A model generated the notes under the pieces. It was given only the letters and a program-made list of their open reading frames with translations. It made no database searches and was not told the DNA's origin. DNA of 64,000 nucleotides from Ascaris suum (taxonomy: Eukaryota; Nematoda; Chromadorea; Rhabditida; Ascarididae). The translations under genes were made by a program, and so were the position numbers. Position 1 is the stretch's first letter; every line of letters starts with the position of its first letter. This document shows positions 1 to 12,300 of this stretch, piece after piece. The DNA lies in NCBI GenBank assembly GCA_013433145.1, contig CM024184.1:2852137-2916136 (forward strand). The letters run 5' to 3'.

Positions 1-2359
1 ATCGAGTGATTAACTCTCCTTCTATCATGCTTTCATATTATTTTCGTGATCGGCAGGAAATTGGCGATTTTGAGTAGAACACAACTGTTTGGTACGACCT
101 TAAAATGATTTAAGAATTATGAGCGTTCGAATGTAACATTTTTGAAATGGGACTGAAATAATAGACCGATATCAAGGATTAGATCGGTTTCTTTCGTATC
201 GTTTCTTATCGTCAATTTTGCTTGCTCCTCTTTCGAAATTGCGTTTAATCAGATCATGTTGAGCAAAGCGTTCGCATCGGATCGGTTTCGAGCGGTTTTT
301 GCGTCGTCTAGCCACATCTCGAGCTCTCGAACTTTTTCTTTATAGGTGTTTATTCGCTGCATTTGCTCACTTATCGAGTATTCGACTGAATAAATACTCC
401 GCATCATCTAACTCGTCTGAAGATCATCTTTTTGAGTTGAAAAATGATTAGCTGAGAGGAAAAAAGGGGAATGCAAAGAGCACCTGAGGTATGATATTAT
501 CTGTTGTCTACCTGTTAAAGGTGATGTCTCCATTCGAAATTTCCTCTGAATTAATTCCAGTAATTTTTATTAATAATTACAATATGCGAACGTTCGATAA
601 AGTGAATTACGAATTTTTCTACGAGCAATCAGCAGAATTCATCGCAATCAATGCATCATAATGTGCCGCCTTTAATAACTGAATTTTTTTTTTCACTTAT
701 ATTGGACGCAGAAGTAACGCATAAGAGTTGCAAATAGGAACTTTATAGAATAAAAGTTGAAATAAACACTATTCAATTTAGTTTTTAGTTTTTCAGTTAA
801 TTGAAACGTATAAATTGGAAACTCAATGTGAATAAAAGTTTACAATAAAGTAATTGTTATTCAGTAATAAAATATACTTGAGAAAACTTTAATTTACGAG
901 TATAATTTTGTTCTTTGAAGGAAATTAAATTAGTGAAAATAATTATATGATGATATTGTATAGAATATAAGCCGCTATTGGCCCCATAAATTAATAACGA
1001 ATGATAAATATTAAAAAATTTTCCCAACAAATTTCGATCAAACGAAAACTTTCGTCAATTTTCAATTAAAAAGGAAATTTCGTTATTTTTGCATCTAAAG
1101 AAATATGAAATGAAAAATAGCGATAAGTGGCACTTCCGCTTCTTCCTTAAATATCTATTCGTGGTTTTTGAATTTCTTGAATGATTATGGAAGATGGCAT
1201 AGGCGGTGATTATAGTCTCAAAGAGGTTCACATCTTTGCCTTCTGCAGTTTCTAAATCAGAATTAGCGAACAAACAAATAGACACATACACGCATACATA
1301 TGCACCGACACAACGTTGTCTTGCAACTGGACAATTTTGTAAATGAATTTATAAGAGCGAATAGAAATTTTCACCAGATGATAACGTCCTTATCAATAGA
1401 GAAGATTTTTCCATTTTTTTTCCCTTCCAAATAAAATAACCTAAGCGGATAGCGAAGAAAGAAAAAAATGAAAGATGCTTAAGAATGGATTATATTTTCT
1501 ATTCTTTTTTTTTCGTTTCTCTTCCCTATACATAGTTATCAGCTTCGTTGTCTTAAAGGTTTGAGTTTAAGCCATTTATATACGTTTATATAAAATAACA
1601 GTATATATACTTACTTATAAATGACAAAATTATTGATGTGTAATCATAGGCTCTTTTCCTAAGATATAATATAGTATGTGTACTCAATTAAAGAGAGTAA
1701 CTAAATTTTTTTTTTCGAAAAAACTATTGAATTTTGGTGAATTAAATATAGAAGGGAAATTTTTTCATTTAGGTCATCGGAAACATTCTGTTTAATTCTT
1801 TCTTTACCGCATATCTGAGAACTTTCTAAGCTTAAGCCTAATAATGAAATATGCTATTGCAAGATATTTGCCTGCTTGTTGAAATCCTCATGGGCTCTTA
1901 TTTGACAGAATCGAAGATTTACTTCAGATTACTGCCCCCCTTTAACAATTTTTAACGACCTTTCTATGTATGAAAGGGAGTTTTATGCGATATTTGGAAA
2001 ACACATCATGACGCTATCATATTTGTGTGCACATATATGTGTGCATTTCTTTGCGTTGGGTTGAACTTGGGAATCACGATAGCCTAAGAAATTGAATAGG
2101 TATGATGTGAGCCATAAGATGAAATTGTTGATTGATGTCTGAAATCCAAAGTGATTTAGTGACAATAAAATAAACGAAATTAAAAAAGAGAAAATTTATA
2201 TTCGTTTTGTTGGTGGTTGAGTTAAAAGTGTATACCTGTCGGAACTCATACCTTCCACACATTCGAGCACTCAGATTAGTTAGTAATGAATATATTGTGC
2301 GATAGGTTTTGTTAACTATTGACAGCTTATGAAGGTAAATGCCTTACTAAACGAGATGC

Positions 2360-2390
2360 AAAAAGCGCATAGTTGTGCCAGCTTCTCTGA
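2360..2390 (+). repeat. Dispersed 45-bp element, copy 1
   Basis: Core AAAAAGCGCATAGTTGTGCC followed by AGCTTCTCTGA. It is one of eight copies in the window (see findings). It lies in gene-free sequence. Confidence 0.6.
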
Positions 2391-2897
2391 CACACTTCTG
2401 CACTTGTCGATATGAGTTAAAATACATTGTTATAACAACATCTTATCATCAGATTCAGTTATTCCATCCATCGTATCATCTTCTTGAAGAATATGACGTG
2501 AATCGTATAAAATTCCCCTCCCTCTTTCCTCACGTACAGCCTGAATTTTTTCCACAATTCTTCTCATATTATATTGAAGAAGTACAAGTATTTTAGTTAA
2601 GCTTTTTATTTTTCAAATTTTCTCCCGGTAGGTAAATAGGCCTTTCAGGAACACCCCGATCGTCGTCGATTCGAGATTTCATTGCACAAGAGAGTCATTT
2701 GATGTATAATTAAGCACGAAACCTCGTACAATCCTTCTCGTGAACAGCCAGTCATTACTATAGCAACGCATTCGGTGCTTACCAAATCTTCAGTATAGGC
2801 GATATTGGGTCTACACCTTGAATTGTCAAATATTACACAAGGCTTCAAGTTCTTTTATGCTTCATTTTGATATTTATTTTATGCTCAACGCTTTGAA

Positions 2898-2898
<1 letters not shown>

Positions 2899-2958
<60 letters not shown>

Positions 2959-2966
2959 ATTTATAT

Positions 2967-3039
<73 letters not shown>
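2899..3039. repeat. (TA)n microsatellite
   Basis: About 140 bp of nearly pure TA dinucleotide, interrupted near 2947-2980 by ATT/TTAT variants. It is self-complementary and could extrude a cruciform. The length in the assembly is likely unreliable. Confidence 0.95.
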
Positions 3040-3041
<2 letters not shown>

Positions 3042-3780
3042 AATACCTATTTTATAGTTAATTGTTTGCTGGTAATTTTATAAAGTGTGTTCATTTCCGT
3101 CTTAATTTTGCAACACTTTCGATAAGATGTTTAGGTTGTATGAAATATGCGATGACCATTGAAGTGAATTTTAATTTTAATAAATTATCTATGCATAGGT
3201 GTTCAGTGATCGAATTTCAGTGATGATTAACTTTGGGCATGTGGTACAAGTATTGTTGGTTTGTTCGATCGAACATAATTTTCGATCAGTATCCGATGAT
3301 ATTTATATTTTATTGCCTTATTGCGATGCGGAAATTTGCATAACGAGAGGAATGGTAATATTCCATAGTCACCAATGATCAGTAATGCCTTGTGACATAC
3401 TCTCATAAACGATTTCTTAGTTCATTCTTTTATGGCTTTCTTCAAAAATTTGCATATACCATTTCGAAATTTGTGAATGCTTCGGCCGACATTCTTCTCC
3501 AATAGGTATTACTTCTACCTAACAATTGATGTTGAGTTGCATTGTATATATATATAAATGAATTAATTAACATTATACTGCAACAATTGTCTATATCTAA
3601 GCAGCGATATATTTTTATGGTATTTATAATAATGCTGTCCTCATTATTTCATTCGATATAACGAAGGAATATATTTTATATATTTTTTATATATATCAAC
3701 AATTGTCTATTATAAAAAAATTTTTTAAAACTTTTTCATATTTACTTCCTCATTTTAGCCTCTTGAAGTGGGAAAACACA

Positions 3781-3840
3781 ACTATATAAGCATAAATAAG
3801 TAAGAAGATTACTATATAAGCATAAATAAGTAAGAAAATT
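3781..3840. repeat. 30-bp direct duplication
   Basis: Two head-to-tail copies of a 30-bp unit beginning ACTATATAAGCATAAATAAG. They differ at a single base near the end (GAAGATT versus GAAAATT), so this looks like a recent tandem duplication. It lies in gene-free sequence. Confidence 0.9.
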
Positions 3841-4467
3841 CATCAAGCAATAATGCGAGCGAATAGGCGTTATGTACCTAAGAGCAGCAATAGACGACTC
3901 AGACGCCATTCGTGCCGAGTTTCGCAAAATCCAGCAATGAGCATGATTTAAATCTGGAAGTTTAATCTAAGGATGCTTTCCGTAGAAAAGAAAACTTATG
4001 CTTGCGGAATATGTGCAATACAATATATACTAAGGAGAGAGCAAAATACTCAACCTTTAATATAATTGAGAGTTATCAATGCAAAAGTTTGATTTTCCAA
4101 TGAGATATGGTCACTTGAGATTGCAATAGCATAGCTCATATTTGAAATTATAGCGCAAAATTTTGCATAGATACCTTGCAAAAATCAAACGCGTTTTGCA
4201 GTGTTTTGCAATTCAATTTGCAATATTTTTCTTCGTATGTTAATGATTTCTCATTTCACTTCGCAGCTGAGTATGTTTTTTCGTTTAATACAGCGAAACT
4301 TTATGAAGTGAATATCATCGATGCAGTTTTCTTGAATGATTTCTCACTCATTTCACTTTGCAGCTGAGATGAAGTAAAAAAAAACGCAACAAGAATGCTA
4401 TCACATTATACGCCTTTTTATTACACTCCACGTCGGCCGGTTATCCTGAATAAGTGGGAAAGTATTT

Positions 4468-4496
4468 CGGAAGAGCTGGCACGATATGCGCTTTTT
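4468..4496 (-). repeat. Dispersed 45-bp element, copy 2
   Basis: On the minus strand it reads AAAAAGCGCATATCGTGCC then AGCTCTTCCG, which is close to the consensus of the eight copies. It lies in gene-free sequence. Confidence 0.7.
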
Positions 4497-5772
4497 CGTT
4501 TGCGATCATCTCATCACTCGATCTTATAAGTTCTCAATGAAGAATATAGGTGCGAAATATTCCGTTCATATATCAGCCGATCCGAAGCTTTCGCAGATTT
4601 TCCGGAAACAGAACAAAATGTTTTGCTTAAGGGAGTCAAATTAAACCTAGTCGGTGTTTTAATGCACATCGATTTCTTCAACTCTTCAACCTTCTGCATA
4701 TGAGGTGGCCAATTTGGAAAATTGTATAGACTTTTCAAATAAAAGCAAGCATTATATCGATCGAATTTGTTGGCTTAATTTCCAATAGTTGCATGGGGCA
4801 GGTAGACACAGACAGACATACATATGCACGAACAATCGGTTGCCGTATTGCGCAATTTGCCAAACTCACGTAATCAGCTAGGACGAAAGCACAGCGACTC
4901 CATCCAGAAATGATATGAAAATCAACAATACGATCTTATAGCAGAGTAAACATTGGTAAAAGAGTGAAGTGACGTATGGAAATTTGTGTGTTTCGGTCGC
5001 TATATGAGTTTGTCTCCTAATTGCATCATAGCAACCGGTTCTTTGCTCACCCACATATACTCTCAAAAGCTTGCTCATTTATGTCTCCGATGTGCTGACT
5101 TTTATGTTTATGAGGCAGATAGCAGTTTTTATTGGTTGTTTTTTTTATTTTTAATAGCGGATACTGAATTGAAAGTTGCGGAATGCTTTTGGTTAAAAGG
5201 CTAAAACCTTTGCATTCGTGGAAATCCCCACCTCCCCCCTCCCCCCTCCCCACGGGAGTGCAATCATTCACGCAGACGTTTGTTTCAAGTTAAGAAAACT
5301 TGTGTACCTATTTATAGTTATGAATGGGAAACAATTGAAGCGAAAAATAAACGTAGGGCAAAACATTAGATTGGATTTGCGTGTGCGTATTTTATTGGCG
5401 TTGAAGATGCTGAGGTAATTTATCGCTATGATAGAAATTAAAAAATTGAACTTATGTCAACCTGCGTAGATCAATTGCTTTCTTATCGCTCTTCATCGAT
5501 CGGACAGAGAATTAAGCATAAATTTAAAAAGCGTGGCTCATTTCTCTGTTTATTCATTCATTCATAGGGGTTTTTTTGGTTTAAAAAATGCGAAATGAGG
5601 AGTTACCTGAGTGTAATATAGAACAGGTTGGCGTGATGATTTGAAATTGAACAAATGGATGTACGGCTTCTCTAACGTCCAAAATTCATAAATTCTTACG
5701 GCAAATAATTTTTTTCAATGAAGTAATAATTTTGCGGTACGATGTTTTAGCTTCCCCAATATCCATATCATG

Positions 5773-6057
5773 CTAGAGTCGGCGTGCCCCGAGACATAGA
5801 TCGACCTTGACGCCGATAGTTCTGACTCTGACGATGAGAGCTCCTACAGGATGCTCAGAGAACTCGATGCGCGGTGTCCGACGAGCTTGGAACTGCAGCT
5901 GAAGAGTTCGGGGTCTGAATATTGAAGATGTTTGCACGTAGAAGATATAGTAGATTCCTTGCGTCCTCCACGTCATATAGTGGATAACTTTATCACATTT
6001 AAGCTGATCTATCGCACTGCAAAAGAGTGATGGTTGCATGGTGGCCAGATTTTGCAT
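5773..6057 (-). other. Unassigned GC-richer reading frame
   Basis: A 94-codon open frame in a patch richer in GC than its surroundings. Its C-terminal part (PVGALIVRVRTIGVKVDLCL) reads like protein, but I recognise no family. I see no convincing splice partner, signal peptide or conserved motif. It could be an isolated exon, a decayed copy or chance. Confidence 0.15.
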
Positions 6058-9000
6058 TCTGAGGCGATCAAGCGACTAAAAAAATTGCATTTTTCTGTGT
6101 GACTCCCTACTGCATGGTAGAGAGTGAACCGTGCACAGTGCACACAACGGTAGCATTGCATACTCTCATGCGGGTTAGAGTGCGGCTCAATTCGCTATTC
6201 GCAGCGAGTATGCACAGTTTATCTGCAATTGTGCATACTGGAGTTATTCAAAATTACTCATTATTAAAAACTCAGTACTTCCGTGTTGGTAGCGTAGTAC
6301 TCTCATATTTATTTCTTTTATGAATTCATTCGCATACTCTTGCCACTTTTTTCGTTGCTTTCTTACGACAGTTTGATGCCTCGTTTCCTTTCGGATCCGA
6401 AATTCTAGGTGGTAATAGAGAGGGGAGCGGGACATTCGTTCTTTTTTTGGAGGGAGTTAAAGATAGGTGTAATACTTTTTAAGAATATGACCTTGTGATT
6501 ACCAGGTAAGGGTATGGTGCGCGTATGAATTTCCCGAATAGTCTAATGGTGCAGGTCAACTTGGGATTTCCAGAAGGATGAGAGGTTTGCGCCAATCCGG
6601 GAATATCCAGAAAGTCCTGTTGCTAGAGGAGCTCTGAGGATTTTGTAGGATTCTTCAGGGTTGAGGGGCCTCGAGGCAACGTTCTTACTCTTTCAGTCCT
6701 ATCGAACACGCTTTGTAAATTCCTTTATGGGCGATCCACAAATATATCGTATCCCAATACCAGACTGTGATCATATCGCCTAATTTTGTTTTTCCTTGAC
6801 TATTTCACATGAAAGTTCAGGTTCATCGACGAGCCAGTATGTCGTATTGCATTACGCGAACAGTTATCGTTGCTGTTCTACAATAATACTGATGCGATAT
6901 TATGGCACTTTTTGCATCGAATGAACTCTTTTTGCACTTCAAAGAAACGTTTTTGAAAACTTGAAATTCTTTAATTTTATTTTTTAATTAAAGTTTCCAA
7001 AAGAAATTTAAATTCAGTATTTGTGGAATTAATAAATATGAGGCGAATCCAATATATAATGTCCACTTGTGATGATATCATTGCCTAGCGCGGTTTGTGA
7101 GCAATCAAGGTGTTTATAGCGATGGCATAATGGTGACATTTTGTTTTATCAGTTTATCAACTCTAGTTCGTATTTATATTTTGCTAGTTGTTTCTGTTAC
7201 CAGTCTCAATTGAACGAAAATAACTTTTTCAACAAGAGTAAATAATTCCTGACAAAGATATTTGCCAGAATTCTATTCAATTGAAATGTTCGCGAGTACC
7301 AAATAAACCTGAAAATAATTTTTGGAATTAATGACGAGTTCTATTTTCTTATCGCAGAAATACTACAATACTCTAATGTTTTTTAAAAAAATAATTTTTT
7401 TTCTCTCATTTCAATAATTTTTTAGTAATTTTCAATCGATTTTTTCTCTCTTACCTTTCTCTACCAAGAATTTCCTCGTTTGGATTAGTTCTTGCAATCC
7501 TATGCGATCCAGTCGGTTCTCCATTTCGTTTCTGTGGTCATTTTGATTGCGTTCTCGCAATTGCTATAGATCGAGTGTTGTAGCACTTCCGGTATGCAGC
7601 ATCCAAAATATTTGGATTTCTTACACCGTTAAACACTTTGAGAGAATGTTACTAAATATAATATGCAAATTTTTATGTGATAAATGAATGTGGAATAAAT
7701 ATAACAAATATGCAAATAAACGTTAAATAAATAAATAATAAATAAAAATATAATAAAATATGCAAAATTTCTTTAGAAAAGAAGAATATAATTGTTTGAA
7801 CAAGCCGCTCATATGAAATATCCACTTTATTTTTTCATTTCCTTTTTTTGATTCTTTCTCTCATAAGACCTTAAAAAACCAACTCTAAACACACGATAAC
7901 GCATTTAAGTAGGTAACATCGAAGTCGTTTAGTGCTATAGAGTTCTTATTTACGCACTAATGGGTATCGCCGTTAGTTTATCTTGTTGCCGACACAAAAA
8001 TAAAGGTGAGTCGTCAAAGCAATCGCACCTTCACTTATTCTCTCACTGACTGAGTGGTGTTCCTTCCTTCTGATTCGGTTGATAAAATGCTTACAATAGT
8101 GATAGCTTGAAACTGTAATTTCGAGGCCATTTTCAGTACTTAGCTGTGCTAAAAATTCGGAGAAATTTTTCCAGGAAGTTTTCCTCATTCGTTAACAGCC
8201 TTTTTCCCGTTACAAGATGGCGGAACTATCTGTTGCATCGAAATTATAATCGACTTTTAAGGTGCATTGCTAAAATGAATTAAACATAGCAAATCAATGC
8301 TGTTATAATTACGCTTATGAGTTGTTGATTAATTGTTCTTTACTATTATGCTAGCGAGTAGGTAAACAGTCATTAGTCGATACTATCGGATAAATAGGTA
8401 AATAATCGATAGTGATCAATCGATACTATCAATTCAAAATATTGAAATATTACGCTCAACTATCAATTATAATATCTAATGACAAAGAAATCAACACAAA
8501 GAGCATCTGGTAGAGTTCATTCGGCGGATAAATCAATTTGCGATTCTTTCCAATTTGGTGAATAACACCTGTCTTTTATTACCTGTACGAATTTAACAAT
8601 TATAATTACATTCGGCAAGAAAACAACCGATAAAAATAAATGGAAGTGGAAAATTGATGTTCAATTTTAAATCGATTTTTTTTTCTTCTGCTGTTTCTAT
8701 TGAAAATTTCTCTTTTCTTCTCATTCCCTCTCTACTAAATTGCGGACTATTTTGATTTGTTCTAATGTGCTCACATATAGTTCAGTTGTTCGTCGAACTC
8801 ATAGGATCTGAAGTACAATATGCAAACGAATTCCTCATTCTTATTCTTTGATTCAGCAAACTTGCATTTTCTACAGGTATTTATTGCAGATATTCTATAT
8901 TTATTTGTTGTAGCACCTTTCACGCAGTTATTTGAAAGTCACGAACTAATTAAATTAGGTGATCAGATGCATTCATTGATAAATCGCAGCTCACATAAAT

Positions 9001-9126
9001 AGGGCAATCATCTCAATTCTGTTATCCACTCATAACCTCAACTGTGAATTGCGCTGATTGATTCTGTTAATATGTGTTCAGTTTATGTGATTATGGCTAT
9101 TGCTGCCATAATATTTGGTCATTAAA

Positions 9127-9195
9127 GAATGGGGAAAGGAGGGGGGAGTTGGAGGTGAGGAAATATCAGATAGAAGGGAGGTGGGGGGAGAGGAT
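9127..9195 (+). promoter_or_regulatory. Purine-rich tract upstream of catalase
   Basis: About 70 bases made almost entirely of G and A (GGAAAGGAGGGGGGAG and similar) lie immediately upstream of the first possible catalase ATG. Purine runs of this kind also occur elsewhere in the window (about 30640, 40925, 60225 and 63040), so a promoter role is only inferred from position. Confidence 0.3.
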
Positions 9196-9209
9196 TGTCG
9201 TTCCATCGA

Positions 9210-9257
9210 ATGCCGAAAGATTTTTCTAACGGTAAGTTCATAATGAACTGCTTTCAG
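9210..9257 (+). other. Possible upstream catalase exon plus 26-nt intron-like gap
   Basis: ATG at 9210 begins Met-Pro-Lys-Asp-Phe-Ser-Asn-Gly and meets a perfect donor (G|GTAAGT) at 9232. A perfect acceptor (TTTCAG) ends at 9257, only 26 nt later. Removing the 26 nt puts this ATG in frame with the catalase start at 9311, adding about 25 residues. Alternatively the TTTCAG at 9257, or ACTCAG just before 9305, is a spliced-leader acceptor and translation starts at 9311, which fits the family start better. Confidence 0.3.
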
Positions 9258-9310
9258 GAGAAATCGCCAACACGTATTCAACTCATCGACAAACTGTTGA
9301 CTCAGAACAA

Positions 9311-12300
9311 ATGCCTCAAACTAAAGGAAAACCACACGAGGAACAATTGGAACAATACAAAAATTCACAAACGGTATTCTTTCACAACGCGAGAAATTCT
9401 TTCTGTAGAAAAATTGCAGTTTATGAAAAATTATTTCATTTATCAATTTCATCAAAAATTCAGAGAAATATGCGAAATTCGGCAGAATGCCAAATTCGAG
9501 TCATAATGGTCGAATAAGTTAAATAGTCATTCACATATCGGAACTCAATATTTCAAGTGAATTCTATTAGAACCAATTCTATTAGTCAGCTACTCATGAC
9601 TAACAGAATTGGTTCTGTTTCCGAAATGAGGATATGTTGATTTTTTTCAATAGTGAAATATTTGGAAAGGAAATAAAGCATAAAAGAATTTATATGCAAT
9701 TTTTTAAGTATCACAGTTGTAAGCTTCAGAAAGTGTTGCGTGAATTCCACATAGCAGTGTTATTGTTGTAGAAACCGTTTGTGTTAACCACGTCGAATGG
9801 GGCGCCAATTTTCAATAAGAAGGCTTCTTTGACGGTCGGACCTCGTGGTCCGCTACTTCTACAGGATGTCGTCTTCATGGATGAAATGGCGCATTTTGAT
9901 CGGGAGCGGATTCCGGAACGAGTGGTTCATGCCAAAGGCGGTGGTATGTTTAATTTTTTCCATCATTCCTTTCGTATTGTTGAGCAACTGAACTATTGGC
10001 TTAGGTTGTTTTATTCTTTGAAAATGTTGCTCGAGTCGACGAGATGAGACTGCTTCCATATAATAAGGCTAAACTCATCATCAATAACTTCTTCGTCGAA
10101 TGCTGTGATTAGCTGAGCTACTCCTATAGGTGTAGCTTCCTTGCAAGTCTATAGTCTCGTCCATCTTGCCTCGGCCTCATAGTCTCAAATTTTTACACCG
10201 AGATAGTCAAAGCTTCTTGCATGAGTATCAGGTCATGGTTCTTCATATTATCACCTGTACCCCTCCCCATCGGAAGAGATTTAGTGGTTCGTTGCGAATA
10301 CCATTATCTTTACGCAACCAAAACTTGATTCATTTTTTTCTTTGTATAAAGGTAATTCAGTGCTCTCTTTAAATCACTTATTTCAAAGTTATACCACTAT
10401 ACTGTAACAAGTTCAGCATATTCTGAATACTTTATATTCCACCTACAGTACCACTCAGCATATTTATACCTTTACAGGCATGCCATGTCTTGAAGATAGG
10501 AAATATCGACGTATATTTTTGTACTTGTGTTTATATTTATTTATTTTCCGATTTACTTTCCTCTTCATGTTTTTAATAGCATTTATATAATTATACACAT
10601 ATCGCTGCATTTTAGAATGTGCTTTGCATCGAAAACATCATATATTTGATTGGGAACTTCTACTATAGAGGGGAATTTGCAGGTGCGCATGGATTCTTTG
10701 AGGTAACCGATGATATTACAAAATATTGCAAAGCGGATGTGTTTAGCACGATCGGTAAACGAACACCAATCTTTATACGTTTTTCAACCGTTGGTTTGTT
10801 TTTTCATATTTGAGTAAAAGTTGTTGTTGAAATGGTTAATGCACAAAGTGAGGAATTCAATTCTTTTATTAAATATTTTCTCTTTGAAAGTTTTCTGTCT
10901 TTTTATGAATTTCATTTAATCGAAATTCACAAAATATATATAAGTAAAAAAAAAACGATGGTTGTCAATATGAGATTCTTTTAATGAGAATATTCGTTAA
11001 GATAGCATGATGAAGATCGATTTGGATCTTATGTTATTTATTTTATTCGTTGATAGGAAAGGCATTCGTTGATCTTCTCAATGCATAATTCATTAACGCT
11101 TCAATTAATAAAAGTTGAATTGTAAAATTTCTCTCGTAATTTCCTTTTAGATTTTTGTTTGAAGTGAAACTCAAAACTTCTTGAATAAATTCTTTTCCAA
11201 TAACTGCGTTTATTGGAGAGCGATGAACCGATGTTCATCAATGGAATATATTCGCTGAGGAGAATTAAAATGATTTCTATTCTTGTGATTAATTTATTAC
11301 GAAAACATATGCGAAAGTACGAAATAATGTCAAATTTTTCTGGACGAAGTGTTTGGCACAATATGCGCTTTTTTGAAAAATTTATTTTGGGCATCGACAA
11401 ATAGAAAATTTTCTATGTATTTCCGCACTATAATTTTAGGCGGTGAATTGGGAAGTGCCGATACACAACGTGACCCACGTGGATTCGCGATAAAGTTCTA
11501 CACCGAGGAAGGCAATTGGGATTTAGTTGGCAATAATACTCCAATATTTTTCATTCGTGATCCAATTTTCTTCCCGAATTTCATTCATACGCAGAAGAGA
11601 AATCCAGTCACTCATCTTAAGGTTTCATACTAGATTTATTCTTTGTTATTATTTAAATACTAATCGAAAAACACACCCATGTGCTTTTTGTGTTTTATCT
11701 CTTGTTGATATTTGAATTGAGATAGTGAAGTTATAGGCTGACATAATGAAATGATGAAATAAATCAGAATCTCGAATTCCAAGGTCAAGAATATATGGGT
11801 TAATCACGATGGCGGTCAGATCGAGAGTTCCATTTTCTGGAGTCCTTTTGAAAGAAGCTGGTTGCGGCATAAGGATAAACCACCGTTTTTCATAATCGCA
11901 TCACCTTCCTTCACCCCCTCTTCCGTACCGGTTCTTTCCCCTCTCCCCATCACCACTTCCTAATGTTTCCGTCAATAGTCGATGGTTAGTTGCTGCATTT
12001 TAATGTGGATTGCGAATAACTACTAGCAGCTAATAATAGAATAATAGGCAAATATAAAATCAACACGAAAGCTTGTTATTGATTGTAAAATGTTCTCTGT
12101 ACGGTTTTCTCTTATTTTGTAAAGTACATATTGGCGGATGTTGTGACTGTTCAGGATCTGGATATGTGAGTTTTCAGGATCCGGATATATGAGTTTTCAG
12201 GATCCGGATATGTGAGTTTTCACTATCCTGTTACATGAGTGTTCAGGATCGGGTATGTGAGTTTTAAGGATCCGGATATGTGAGTTTTCAGGATCCGGAT

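Larger units (their letters stand above)
1..9209. other. Gene-free stretch
   Basis: I find no exon with family similarity and paired splice sites here. Reading frames are short, AT-rich and without recognisable motifs. The stretch holds a long (TA)n satellite, a 30-bp direct duplication, two copies of the dispersed 45-bp element (near 2360 and 4470) and a more GC-rich patch at about 5.75-6.7 kb. Nothing else is supported. It may hold the far-upstream region of the catalase gene. Confidence 0.6.
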
